Counted from the first letter of the stretch, positions 48,568-58,861 are shown. The stretch: 64,000 bases of DNA from Conus ventricosus (GCA_018398815.1 CM031615.1:56352662-56416661), one strand, 5' to 3'. Program-made: numbers and translations. Notes: generated by a model not told the origin, from the letters alone.

Positions 48568-49629
48568 CTAGTCGCACGCCCGAAGTTTTGGGTCCACCAT
48601 TCGCCGATACAGCACCCCTTGTCGGCAGGTGAGTCGGCTGTGCTGCTGAATGAGCGCCTGTAGCTCTCCGTTCTTGCCAGCAGTAGGCTTCCTTCGCCAG
48701 GAGGACAGAACTGGCCTGATGGATGGGTCCTCCTGCTGGAGTTTGTGCAGCTCTACCAGTGACAGCTGAGGCAAAATGGACTTTGCCCGTCGCCTGGGTG
48801 CTGCTGAACCGTGTTGCTTGCCAGCATTCTGGCTGCTGACAGTGGCAGAGGACTGGGGTTTGTCCCCAGTTTTCACAGGTGCCGACCTCCGTCGCCGTCT
48901 CCGCCCGGGCCATCGTCTCAAGCGCTGTGTGTCCGTCACACAGCTGTGGACCTGCAGTGGTGGCTGTGCAGGTGGTGGCTGCTGCATTTCCTGCCTCAGG
49001 CTGGCGACTGTGGCTGTGAGTGCCTCTAGCTGACTTTGAAGCAAGGCAACAGCAGCAGTGCCAGCCGTGTGGAGGATGTCGCCGTCGGCACTGCAGTCCT
49101 GCATCCACCTTTGGGCTTCCTTCCTAGCCTCTTCAAAGGTGGTGGTAGGATGGTTCCGGACGAAATACCGGACATCCTTGCGAAGTGCTGCTTGTCGTAG
49201 GCCACGGGTGAAGGCATCCCTGAGTATGGTGGCAGGCAACATTCCATCCCCAGCCTGGTTGACCTTCTTCCAGAGGTACTGGAGATGGGACCCATACTCA
49301 GAGATGGTCTCGTCCTGGCCCTTCTGCCTGGTGAAAAACGCTGTGGCCAGGGTGACCACATCACGCAGCTCTCCCCAGTTCTCCTCCAAGATGGTCAAGA
49401 TCTTGGCTGGGGAGTCTACCTCTGTCGCTGGCAGCCTGATCACCTCCTGTCGAGCTCGGCCGTCTAGGGCGGCAATCGGCCAGAGGGCGGCTGTCCTGTC
49501 ATCCAGGGACTGCAGGTGCAGGGCAAGCCTGGCCTCCCGGATGAAGTCCTCCACTTCCCTGCTGCTCTCGGTACCCATGAATTTGGGAAGTTGATGCAGA
49601 GGGTGCAGAGGTAGGGGCAGGCTGGCCAT
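48568..49629 (-). CDS. Element B Gag fused to a pol linker (353 aa)
   Basis: Open frame from MASLPLPLHPLHQLPKFMGT. Residues about 10-190 form a retrotransposon-Gag-like capsid region (ESSREVEDFIREARLALHLQ; ILEENWGELRDVV; TILRDAFTRGLRQAALRKDV; HPTTTFEEARKEAQRWM). Residues about 198-222 are a probable coiled coil (LLQSQLEALTATVASLRQEM). No zinc knuckle is visible; a GRRRRRR basic patch is at about residue 250. From about 290 on, VELHKLQQEDPSIRPVLSSW and LTCRQGVLYRRMVDPKLRAC match the linker that in Ty3/gypsy Pol lies between RNase H and the integrase finger. So an in-frame deletion appears to have joined gag to the end of pol. Confidence 0.82.
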   Translation of the reverse strand: MASLPLPLHPLHQLPKFMGTESSREVEDFIREARLALHLQSLDDRTAALWPIAALDGRARQEVIRLPATEVDSPAKILTILEENWGELRDVVTLATAFFTRQKGQDETISEYGSHLQYLWKKVNQAGDGMLPATILRDAFTRGLRQAALRKDVRYFVRNHPTTTFEEARKEAQRWMQDCSADGDILHTAGTAAVALLQSQLEALTATVASLRQEMQQPPPAQPPLQVHSCVTDTQRLRRWPGRRRRRRSAPVKTGDKPQSSATVSSQNAGKQHGSAAPRRRAKSILPQLSLVELHKLQQEDPSIRPVLSSWRRKPTAGKNGELQALIQQHSRLTCRQGVLYRRMVDPKLRACD

Positions 49630-49696
49630 GGTGTCCGGTCTTCTTGGGCTGTGTTTCCTTGGTCCTTCTGTCTCCGATCCTGCTCGCAGCGACAGT

Positions 49697-49795
49697 TGTG
49701 ATGGTGTGGAGGGGTAAGGGGAAGATAACTCATGAACAAAACATCTCGTCTGTGATGGGTGACCAAGAAATATACACTGTTAGCACCCGGCTACA
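49697..49795 (-). repeat. 99-bp LTR of element B (5' LTR)
   Basis: Differs from the left LTR at only two positions (CTGTGATGG/CTATGATGG and CACCCGG/CACCAGG), indicating recent insertion. Confidence 0.92.
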
Positions 49796-49799
49796 AGTG

Positions 49800-50086
49800 A
49801 AATCACTGTGTGTAAACTGTCATCTAATTCATACTGATGCAGTGTCATGGTTAACTTACTGCAGTCAGTAAGTATCTGAAGCATCTTTTTCACGCTGCTT
49901 CAGAAGATATGGTCGAGCATTCTGGGATGCTTTTGCAAACCTCCACTAAGAAGACATGACAGAACAATAGCCTGTTTGGTGTTTGACAAGCTCTTCATTT
50001 CATGTGAGTCTGTGACTGGGCATCAGGCACCCCTGTACAACTGAACTTTTGATGAAATCTGGTTCAGAAAGCTTGTTTAAGTATTT

Positions 50087-50090
<4 letters not shown>
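49800..50090. other. Intronic, no feature recognised
   Basis: Unique AT-rich DNA between element B and the PLE-flanking TA tract. Confidence 0.5.

Positions 50091-50132
<42 letters not shown>
50091..50132. repeat. (TA)n tract, left flank of the inverted PLE
   Basis: CATATATATA...TATATAATAATG, directly adjoining the outer end of the minus-strand PLE half. Confidence 0.9.
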
Positions 50133-50135
<3 letters not shown>

Positions 50136-50160
50136 ATGATTAAAAGCAAATCTTAAAACC

Positions 50161-50206
50161 CGGGACGACAAACTTGTTTCGAGGTTCTTCCTCTCTTCAG
50201 ATCCCG
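50161..50206 (-). ncRNA. Hammerhead ribozyme motif, minus strand
   Basis: Reverse complement of the motif at 51694-51739, with identical sequence. Minus-strand order: CGGGAT, CTGAAGA, GAGG-AAGAA-CCTC, GAAA, CAA-GT-TTG, TC, GTCCCG. All conserved core positions and three stems are present. Confidence 0.82.
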
Positions 50207-50370
50207 TGCCAATCCCCTGCTACTGACCTCAATTGTATATTATATGTTTTGGATTGTGAGCTGTGGTTCAGTTGGGTTGTGTTGCACGTGTTGTGCAAGG
50301 GGGGGCCCTGCTAAGGTTGTAAGGCTTTCTTTATTGGGTATTACTGTATGGGGGGGTCCTATCAGGGTTG

Positions 50371-51141
50371 CTATTTTATACTTGTTGATAAAAATTTCCT
50401 TTTGTGCCTGCAACTGTCTATGATTTCAACTCTTGTGTTCAATGTTGCCATACTAGGTTTGCACAAGATCATCCACTTTTCTGTCGTGCACAAATTACAT
50501 CTCTTTGTGCTATTATTGTATGCTGCTGCTTTTCTGATTATTTTCCATGTGATGTTAAAATCTGTATTTGTTTTCTTAAGATCCCATATATGTTTACTTA
50601 ATTCTGTTTGGTGTTTGTATTTTTCATACTTGAAAGATTGCTTGTGATTGGCGTACCTAGCTTTGAATTTGTTTTCTGTAATCCCTATGTATGTCTCTTT
50701 GCTGCTTTTCGTTGTCACAGTGGCTTGGTATACGATGTTATCAGAGAGACATTGGTTGTTCAGAGGGCATTGTCCTTTGATTGTGCAGTTGCAAGTTTTC
50801 CGTTTGTCACCCTCATTTTTGACGTTGGTTTTCTTTTTGTTTGAAGCATCAATTACTTTTTTAAGATTTGGCATACAAGAATAAGATAGTTTGATAGTGT
50901 TCCTATTGAATATTTTGAAAAGTTTATGGTCTTTCTGGAACGATTCTGTTAATATTTTGAAGAATTCTTTGCCAATGTTGGTTTTCACTCTACCATCATA
51001 TGGTGGGTTATACCAGGTTATTTTCCTCTTTCTGTTTTTCTTCCTGCTTCCAGTGGTACCTTCAGGTTCATATTTCAACTTGTAGTTGTATCCACTTTTC
51101 AACAGTGCTTCTTGGTAGTCTGTTGCTGCATCGTTGAACAT
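50371..51141 (-). CDS. PLE C-terminal half: RT end, CxC finger, GIY-YIG
   Basis: An open frame of 256 residues without stops. It begins MFNDAATDYQEALLKSGYNY, then NRKRKITWYNPPYDGRVKTN, CMPNLKKVIDASNKKK, the zinc-finger linker CNCTIKGQCPLNNQC, the GIY-YIG-type YIGITENKFKARYANHKQSF, ELSKHIWDLKKTNTDFNITW and CNLCTTEKWMILCKPSMATL. It is the same family as 42270-43850 but without frameshifts. The annotated start is where the segment begins at the inversion junction, not a natural initiation site. Confidence 0.85.
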   Translation of the reverse strand: MFNDAATDYQEALLKSGYNYKLKYEPEGTTGSRKKNRKRKITWYNPPYDGRVKTNIGKEFFKILTESFQKDHKLFKIFNRNTIKLSYSCMPNLKKVIDASNKKKTNVKNEGDKRKTCNCTIKGQCPLNNQCLSDNIVYQATVTTKSSKETYIGITENKFKARYANHKQSFKYEKYKHQTELSKHIWDLKKTNTDFNITWKIIRKAAAYNNSTKRCNLCTTEKWMILCKPSMATLNTRVEIIDSCRHKRKFLSTSIK

Positions 51142-51145
51142 TTAA

Positions 51146-51531
51146 GTTGTGGGCCTGTTGCTATTGTCAAAAATGCACAAACTACTTGGGCATAAAGTTG
51201 GGCTGTACAGAGATGACGGATTGGCAGCACTGGACAATACACCTAGAGAGGTAGAGAATAAAAAGAAAGAACTGTGTAGGTTGTTCCAAAACCACAACTT
51301 AAAAATTACTATAGAAGCCAACAAAAAAGTAGTCAACTACTTAGATGTAACACTAGATTTAAACAAAAACCAATACAGACCATACAAAAAACCCAATGAT
51401 AAACCATTATATGTAAATGCCATGAGTAACCACCCACCAGCAATCATAAAAACTATACCACAAGGGATAAACAAGAGGTTATCCAACCTTTCCTGCAATG
51501 AAGAAATGTTCAACGATGCAGCAACTGATGG
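51146..51531 (+). pseudogene. PLE reverse transcriptase segment
   Basis: VGLLLLSKMHKLLGHKVGLY, RDDGLAALDNTPREVENKKK, NKKVVNYLDVTLDLNKNQY, NHPPAIIKTIPQGINKRLSN and CNEEMFNDAATD: RT motif C (YRDDGL) onward, co-linear with the PLE at 42264. After MFNDAATD it jumps into the 3' UTR (GATAGGACCCCCC), so about 770 bp of coding sequence are missing; those are what the left half carries. Confidence 0.85.
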
Positions 51532-51693
51532 TAGAGTGATAGGACCCCCCCATACAGTAATACCCAATAAAGAAAGCCTTATAACCTTAGCAGGGCCCCC
51601 CCTTGCACAACACGTGCAACACAACCCAACTGAACCACAGCTCACAATCCAAAACATATATATACAATTGAGGTCAGTAGCAGGGGATTGGCA

Positions 51694-51739
51694 CGGGATC
51701 TGAAGAGAGGAAGAACCTCGAAACAAGTTTGTCGTCCCG
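51694..51739 (+). ncRNA. Hammerhead ribozyme motif, plus strand
   Basis: CGGGAT / CTGAAGA / GAGG AAGAA CCTC / GAAA / CAA GT TTG / TC / GTCCCG. Stem I is CGGGAU with GUCCCG (6 pairs including one U-G); stem II GAGG with CCUC; stem III CAA with UUG, a very short stem. Core CUGANGA and GAAA are intact and the predicted cleavage is after the C of GTC at 51733. Minimal hammerheads with a short stem III are known from Penelope-like elements. Activity is not shown by sequence alone. Confidence 0.82.
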
Positions 51740-51824
51740 GGTTTTAAGATTTGCTTTTAATCATTATTTTAGCTGCTCCCGCATGGTTGAGCACTTTTTC
51801 AAAGCCGGAAAATATATTACCAGC

Positions 51825-51825
<1 letters not shown>

Positions 51826-51880
<55 letters not shown>
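51826..51880. repeat. (TA)n tract, right of the inverted PLE
   Basis: TATATATAATATATATATAT and onward; a second TA-rich stretch lies at 51920-51947. Confidence 0.9.
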
Positions 51881-51883
<3 letters not shown>

Positions 51884-51947
51884 AAGAACTAATAAATTCC
51901 AAGGATAAGTACCGAGCACCATATATATATATACATATATATATATA

Positions 51948-52745
51948 ATTTTACAATGAATGAATAGCTGGCATTTCGCTCTTTTCATACATATAAACTT
52001 CATTTTCCGAGACAGTGTCTAAGTGGAGAATTGTGTTATTAAAAAGTACTAGAAAACACAGCTGACTTTTCACTTCGCCAGGCCGTCGGTGCCTACTTTT
52101 GACACAATTTTCAACTGAAAAATACTCTGTTGAAATGGTCTGTTAAATAATAAATCCTACACATTTTCAGTTGTATTCATAACAGAAATGGAGTCATTAG
52201 TAAGATTTTGATCGGGAAGTCAGAATTTCCTAGAATGATAATTTGGATCAAAACTCCGACAATGAACGAAGAAGGCGACTTGCTCAAGGGAACCGGCGTC
52301 GTCAGTCATTTCGTATAGTCGCAAGCCTGTACGGAAAAGAACCTAAGCATGCGATATACGAAATGAGAGCTCATGGACATTACTTTTAACATGCATCTTC
52401 AGATTCTTCGGTTTTCCTCTTACTTTTTGTAAAATCAAGAATTATTCAATGTTCATTCGACAGACAATTGAAAATGGCGCCAGATTGCTCGTGCAAAATC
52501 CCAGTTTAGAGAAGAGATGGGCTTCTCAGTCCAGTACGGTTGTAATGAATAAAATACATTAATTTTTGTGACTTCAGCGACGTACATACAACTATGTAGA
52601 TTCTGAGGTATTCATGATTTAAAGAATTTACACAACAAAAAAATGAGATGCAACAAGGGAGGTAAAGGGGGAAGATAACTCTTGAACAAAACATTTTCAT
52701 CCACGAAAGGTAACCAAAAGAAACATATACACTGTTAGCACCCGG

Positions 52746-52750
<5 letters not shown>
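51948..52750 (-). repeat. Partial long LTR of the A/B family
   Basis: Collinear with element A LTR from ATTTTACAATGAATGAATAG (22126) to the GGCTACA end, about 95 percent alike by eye. The other half of the LTR and all internal sequence are missing. It is flanked by (TA)n on both sides (51920-51947 and 52751-52774). Confidence 0.9.
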
Positions 52751-52776
<26 letters not shown>

Positions 52777-53018
52777 ATTCTGTATTATTCTGTGTGTGTG
52801 AGTGGGTGGATGGGGTGAAGGTGGATGTGATTTGTGATTTGTTGAATACAGATCCATAGATGTGTTTTTATGGCAACTCTTAATTTCTCTTTGGAGATAA
52901 TAAAGTGTTCTTGACTTGACTTGATAAAGCCTCACCAACAATCAGATATAAAGACACTACAACTGGGATGATTTTGGTTGGGTATAGACCATTTATTACA
53001 TGCACCTCTGTCACACAG

Positions 53019-53089
53019 ATTGGTTGATGACCGATGTGTGATACAGCCAGAAGCTGGTGATTTGGGCAACCCACCGAAGAAATTCAGAG
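53019..53089 (+). CDS. ITPR: Inositol 1,4,5-trisphosphate receptor, second coding exon
   Basis: This 71-nt exon completes glycine and reads [20 protein letters not shown] then KFR plus one base. LVDDRC-QPEAGDL-NPPKKFRD is nearly invariant among animal IP3 receptors and continues the suppressor domain. The acceptor is TCTGTCACACAG (53007-53018) and the donor GTAACT (53090), a slightly weak site. The last G pairs with AT at 63593 to give aspartate. Confidence 0.97.
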
Positions 53090-53395
53090 GTAACTAGTTT
53101 TACTTTTATTTTTGTTTTTTCAGTGTCCTAATATCTTCAGTTGTAAATTGCTTCTCTGTCATCTAGAATCTTTTACAGACACTGAGATGTGACCCCTGTT
53201 TCTGCCATCCGGAATCTGCTGTATACATTTTTTTAATTTCCTACCTGGCTTTGATTCTAAAGTCTTAAAAGTCTCCCCCGCCCCTCCCCCCTCCAGTTTT
53301 ATACCTGTATTGTCATTGCTTTAATGCTTAGGTTGATTGTGTATGTGTAGGATGAGTCGTGTAGCATATCTATCTGGTGTCTCAAGAGAGAGTGT

Positions 53396-53427
53396 GTGTA
53401 TTTGTGCGTGCGTGTGCGTGTGCGAGT

Positions 53428-53490
<63 letters not shown>

Positions 53491-53517
53491 TGTGTGTGTG
53501 CGCGCGCGCATAAGAGA

Positions 53518-53556
<39 letters not shown>

Positions 53557-53557
53557 A
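53396..53557. repeat. (TG)n microsatellite
   Basis: TG runs with CGCGCGCGC and GAGATAG interruptions. Confidence 0.95.
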
Positions 53558-55671
53558 CAGAGAGAGCATGCTATATATCTTGCAGAAATGTGCTGGTGAT
53601 AGTTTGTGGCCAGTGTGTTGGCTCTGTATGCACTTAGACTGTGAGTAATGTGGTGTGGATCATTTTCTAGAATTGCCAAAATATATGTTTAATGATCATG
53701 ATGTGCACTGATATAACACTTAATGCCTTCCAAAGGGCTGTAAGCACTTTACAAAAATGATAACATATTTTCATGAGTACAGAATACAACAAGATAAAAA
53801 TGGCATGACTCATTATGCAATCACCTCAGTCCTGCTTTTACCATCCCAGATCACAGCAACCACACTCCTCCTCCTCTCCCCCTTTTCCCTCCACCTTCTC
53901 CTTTCCCCTCTTTTCTCCCTCTTGCCCGTCCCTCCCTTTCCGCCCTCCCTCTTCCTCCCTGCGAGATATCTGTTTAGGCTTAATAAACTCAATGAAACCA
54001 ATAAAATGCAGTGAAAGCTCAGTGCAGAGAGGAAGCCAGTCAGTGCTTTGAAACAACGAGGAACTGACACAAGGAATTCTGCTTGATGGATTTAACAAGT
54101 TGGTAAAGTCTCCAGCTTACTGCGTACTTCAAGCTCTTTAAAGCAAGCAAGTGCAACAGCCAGCACTTCCTGAGAGAAAGAAAACGAAAAAGAGAAATTC
54201 AAAGAAAAAAATCAACAAAGTGGCTTTGCATCGAAAAAAGAAACTTCATAAACGAGTCGCTCATCAGTCACCACCTCTATCCCTCCATCCGCTGCCTCTG
54301 ATCTTAAACACTTTGGTAAGTGTAGACTGGTCCTGCAACTTTCATCCCTCTTTCCTCATCCCTGTCCTTCTGCTGCTTCGTCCTTCTGCTTTGTCCTTGC
54401 GCTTCGCTTCGTCCTTCTGCTTCGTCCTTCCACTTGGTCCTTCCTGAGGAGTCCTGCATTGTTTCTGCTCATCAGTGTTCTTGGTTGTAGTAGTTAAGAC
54501 ATGAAGAACAGGTACACCATAGATTTTTGTTGTCAATAGTTGCAGAGAGCGGGGGTTAGTGCAGATGGTCTGTTTAGCTAATCACATCGGCAGAGGGACG
54601 GGATTTATGCATGGGACCTTTGACCTTTCTCAGTAGCTCGGGGTTGGCTCAATGCAGATTTTGTATGCACCTAGGGAGCACTAGCTAGGGAAGAATGATG
54701 TGTTTGGACTGTCTTGTCCAGCGCAGAATAGGGACTGGTTTCATTTGATATGTTTAGCTGTCCTTTTGAGCAGAATGGACCTGCGTAGAGCAGAGCAGTT
54801 TGTAAAGGAAGAAAACTGTGTCGAAGGAAAGACATATATATATATGCTATTGCTGGATTAAGGTTAGATTTAAGTTCCAGTACCAAGCGTAAGACCAAGC
54901 AGCAGGTGATGATTGTCTTCTCCAGCAGATGATTACTCTGGCAGTTACTGGTATTATGTACCCTGGCATCTATCAAATATCAAAGCTGGGGATTCATGCT
55001 GAGCCAAGTCCACTGCAAATTTAGAGCCAGAGTATTTCATGTGAGCTGATAGTGAATGCACCTGTGGATAGCGTCCACTGTGGTTTCTGTAGAGGTGTAA
55101 TGCTCAGCGTCAGCTGTCTGCTCAGTAAGAATCCTGGTCCGTGTCACTGAGTGTGTTTCTTTGAGTGGGGGACTGCATGCATCCTTGGCCAGTTTTGGTT
55201 ACCCTGCCACGTAGACGGCCACACATTACTTTCGGGTAGAACTTCTTTTTTCATGAAAAGCATGAAGATTGTTGTGTTTGAAGCATACTGTGGCTTTCAG
55301 AAGAAATCCCAACATGGCAATGTACCGTATGATTATGGTTTATGTACTGTATGATAGTAGTTTATTAGTACAGGGATGTTCAAAGCAATCCTCACATGAT
55401 AGTGTGCTTTATTATAAAAAGTTTGTTAACACAGACTTCAAAGTCGTGCTTTGACAAAGTTTCAGGTGAAAGGCAAGAGACAGTTTATGACCGCACCAGC
55501 TTGTATATTTTTAGATCAGTTGGAAGAAATGGATGGGAGCTAAAGTAATACCACACAGAGTTAACCCTTTTCAGTGAGGGAAAAAAAGGGGTTTAATCTA
55601 ACAAGGAACTGGTATGCCGGACTAGTGACCAGAGCATTTTTCAAGTTCCAACAGTTGTAATCAAATACACA

Positions 55672-55695
55672 GCACACACACACACACACACACAC

Positions 55696-55778
<83 letters not shown>
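55672..55778. repeat. (CA)n microsatellite
   Basis: CA run of about 53 units with one TATA interruption at 55695. Confidence 0.95.
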
Positions 55779-55779
<1 letters not shown>

Positions 55780-55796
55780 TTGAGAGAGAGAGAGAA

Positions 55797-55849
55797 GATA
55801 AGATAATGTTGCTTATAGCCCAGCCCACCGCAAAGGGCCACATCAGGGC

Positions 55850-55852
<3 letters not shown>
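55797..55852 (-). repeat. Conserved 55-bp dispersed motif, copy 3
   Basis: AGATAAGATAATGTTGCTTA then TAGCCCAGCCCACCGCAAAG then GGCCACATCAGGG, the reverse complement of the copies at 12446 and 15358. Confidence 0.7.

Positions 55853-55907
<55 letters not shown>
55853..55907. repeat. (GA)n microsatellite
   Basis: A pure GA run of about 25 units right after the dispersed motif. Confidence 0.95.
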
Positions 55908-55909
<2 letters not shown>

Positions 55910-57002
55910 CAGTATGAACCCTGGCCAGTTGGTCGAGAAGAGTGATTGGCCCTCACTTATAGACCTGGGTAGAAGTACGATGCATTGAGCAGAAAATGGT
56001 TTGCACTGGAGCGTTGATGCAGAACAGTTTTGGAACTTCTCCCAGCTACATGGACATGGACAGTGATTTGGCGCTCTGCAGGGCAGGGTCAGACTTGTTA
56101 AGAATTAGTTGATTTACACACGGGCATAGAAGAGATTCTGCATTCTCTTATCTTACGCAAAGAGGAGGCAGATTATGTTCAGGAGGAAAAAGTGGTAGGT
56201 GGTTGAAGTGGATGAGATAAAGGAGGAAGGGGAGGGGAGGAGATAGAGCAGGATGGGGGTGGGGGTGGGTGGAGTGGAAGTGGGGGTGGAGCAGTAGGGG
56301 GAGTGAGAGCTCATGGAGGAGTGTGAAGGACTGGGAGTGGCAAGGGACATAGTGACCAAAATGTGTTCACTAGCACAGTAAGATGGATTCGAGAAAGTTT
56401 TATGTGTGGATTTTAACTGAAAAGGCAGCAAATTTGAAACAACAAGAACAACAACAATCCCACCTGAAGTTACTCAACCGCTGTCCGTAAAGTACCTTTG
56501 ATTCCCCCCTCCTCCACCTCCCGACCCCCTCAAGCCCTATACCCCTTCATGCCCCCATATCCTTACCCACTACTGTCCTTTTTCTCTTCCAGATACTAAA
56601 TATTTGCAACAAACCGTGATTCTTACTTTAGTCTCAGAATGAAGTAACGCCAGTTAAGAGTGATAAATGATACATTGCTCACATTCCTCTGTCGTCTGTC
56701 TGCTCACACTGTCCTATTCCTAGTATTAGCTGTTGCAGATCCCAGCACTAAGTATTACAAAATAATCAAGTGTGAATTCTTGAGCGGAAGACTATTACCA
56801 GGCAGTTTGTAGTTGTCAACTGATAAGACATGCTTTGAAAAAATGCCCTGAGCTGGATGCACCAGAGGCTGTGTACAATCTGTTAATAGATTTATTTGCC
56901 ATGTTTTGGGAAATGTGGGCATGTTGCTAATTTTGCTGATGTTTGGAACTGTAGGGATTGGAATATATAGGTACATGAGAGAGAGCAATAGTGAATTAGG
57001 GA

Positions 57003-57017
57003 ATGTGTGTGTATGTG

Positions 57018-57104
<87 letters not shown>

Positions 57105-57143
57105 CTCTGTGTGTGTGTGTGTGTGTGTGTATGTGTGTGTATC

Positions 57144-57174
<31 letters not shown>

Positions 57175-57207
57175 CTGTCTGTGTCTGTGTCTGTGTGCTT
57201 GTGTGTT
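57003..57207. repeat. (TG)n microsatellite
   Basis: TG runs with regularly spaced TATCT interruptions (57066, 57102, 57139). Confidence 0.95.
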
Positions 57208-57547
57208 ATGATTGGGAGAGGGAGGAAATTCTGACATACAAGAGAACTCGACAGAGACAAAGACAAAAGAATGGGATGTTGATAATCAGGCATCAAGTGA
57301 TTCCCATACTTTTTGAACAAAACAAAGACTATTGTTTAAAAAAAAGTCAACTGTTTAAAAAATGTTTAATAACAGTTTTAAAAAAAAATTCAAGTGAAGG
57401 TTCAGAGTAAATGCGTATTGTGATTGTGCATGATATTATGATTGTGGATTGTGCATGATATTATGATTGTGGATACTATTGTTTATGATTTATATGCTGT
57501 ATGTGAGTGTAATATTTTGATTGTTTGGACACATGTGTAGAACTCTT

Positions 57548-57620
57548 TAAGGTAAGGTAAGGTAATGTTGCTTATAGCCCACCAGCCGACCGCAAAGGGA
57601 CATATCAGGGCTGTCATCAT
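57548..57620 (-). repeat. Conserved 55-bp dispersed motif, copy 4
   Basis: GGTAAGGTAAGGTAATGTTG then CTTATAGCCCACCAGCCGAC then CGCAAAGGGACATATCAGGG. The GGTAA repeats are the (TTACC)n form of the terminal tract. Confidence 0.7.
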
Positions 57621-58805
57621 GTTGAAGTCAACTCACAAGCCATTCATTTCACACAACCCTTTAAAATACATCTCCGAAAAACACACCTGAAATGTTGTTA
57701 AAAAATCTTTCCAATGTAAAATCTCAGATCAGATGAAAAATGTTAATCTAAAAAATTCAAATATCACATCAGGTGGAGCATCTCTGAACAAGGCTTGGTG
57801 AAAGAGTGTTTAACAAGAGGTTGGTAGAGGGGAGGAAAGTAGGAAAGGGGTTAAAGGTCAGGACCTTGAATAAATAGAGGTCAGGACCTTGAACAAACAA
57901 TCGCGGCTGAATGAAGCATACCCCCTTTTTTTCCCTTTTAAATTGGGAGGGAGACATTTGGTTAACTGGTAATCACAGAGTTAGGCATGCCAGGTGATTG
58001 AAATTTTGTTTTAGTGAAACTGATTCAGACATTTTTAATTATAGGTAAAAATACTTGCACCTTTAGCGTTGCAACTATACGCATGTGTCCAAGGGAGTGT
58101 GTGTGTGTGTGTGCGCATGCGTGCGTGCGTGTGTGTGTGTGATTGCGTGTGTGTGCGCGCACATGCACGCATGCATGGGTACCCGTGTCTGCATGTTTGT
58201 GTGTGTGAGTCAGTGAGTTAATAAGAGGGGGAAGAACTGAAAAAAAAGTGTTGAATATTCTGCAAAAACCCCATGTGAATGAGAGAGAGCAAGGTAATAA
58301 CCTGCTATGAGCAATATTCTGTAATGAGATAATAATCAAACAGCATTTACTCTGTACTGCACAAGTGTGCAGGGCTCCTGATGTTTTGTTGTGTTTCTGC
58401 TACTCTCTGCCATGTGTAACATAATCGGTATTTAGCCTGTACTTCCTGAGCAGTTTCCATGGGAATGAATCAATACAGGGGAGAGAAAGACACCCTGCTT
58501 CTATTGATCCTGTCTGTGAAAGATTTGTCCTGATTACTGGGCATAGTATGGACAGAATTGTCGGGGGGGACGTTAGATAACGCATGCTTCGGGCTGTTAT
58601 TGGATATCAATCAGTGTCGGGGTTTTGCATTATGCATTGTCTGTAAAGTCCAATAACTGGATTAAATATAATGCTGGAGTGTCACATCCTGTTCATGCAG
58701 ACATGAAACTACATGGTGTTGTAAATGAACGTTTCCAGCATAGGCTGGAAATATGGGTATCGACTCTATGGTTTCTCGCGTGCACGTATGCACACACTGG
58801 TAATA

Positions 58806-58816
58806 TTGAGAGGGGG

Positions 58817-58848
<32 letters not shown>

Positions 58849-58850
58849 GC
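58806..58850. repeat. Poly(G) tract
   Basis: About 40 Gs with one A. Length is likely to be unreliable in assembly. Confidence 0.9.
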
Positions 58851-58861
58851 TCCAGCATTCA

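Larger units (their letters stand above)
46867..49799 (-). mobile_element. LTR retrotransposon B, short-LTR member of the A family
   Basis: Spans 46871-49795 (2925 bp), with a perfect 4-bp target duplication AGTG at 46867-46870 and 49796-49799. LTRs are only 99 bp. The interior is collinear with element A: polypurine tract and GTTACAACCAGCGTCCTCGC next to the left LTR, degenerate ~50-bp repeats at 47270-47700, integrase-finger segment, gag, and the primer-site-like CCTGCTCGCAGCGACA (49679-49694) next to the right LTR. It lacks RT, RNase H and integrase core, so it must have been mobilised in trans. It lies antisense in IP3 receptor intron 1. Confidence 0.92.
50133..51775. mobile_element. Penelope-like element as two head-to-head halves
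   Basis: The left half (50133-51141) reads on the minus strand and the right half (about 51146-51775) on the plus strand, so both 3' ends point outward. Each outer end has the same ~230-bp 3' UTR in opposite orientation (50140-50370 and 51532-51770), with TAATAATGATTAAAAGCAAA on the left mirroring TTTGCTTTTAATCATTATTT on the right. The halves are complementary in content: the right has the RT up to the block ATGTTCAACGATGCAGCAAC and then jumps to the 3' UTR; the left starts at that same block and carries the rest. (TA)n lies outside both ends. Confidence 0.88.
45111..53018 (+). other. IP3 receptor intron 1 (7.9 kb), element-rich
   Basis: Bounded by donor GTAAGC and acceptor CTGTCACACAG. It contains a CR1-like LINE tail, a G-rich tract, LTR element B, an inverted PLE, an LTR fragment and three (TA)n tracts, each listed. 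Confidence 0.93.
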
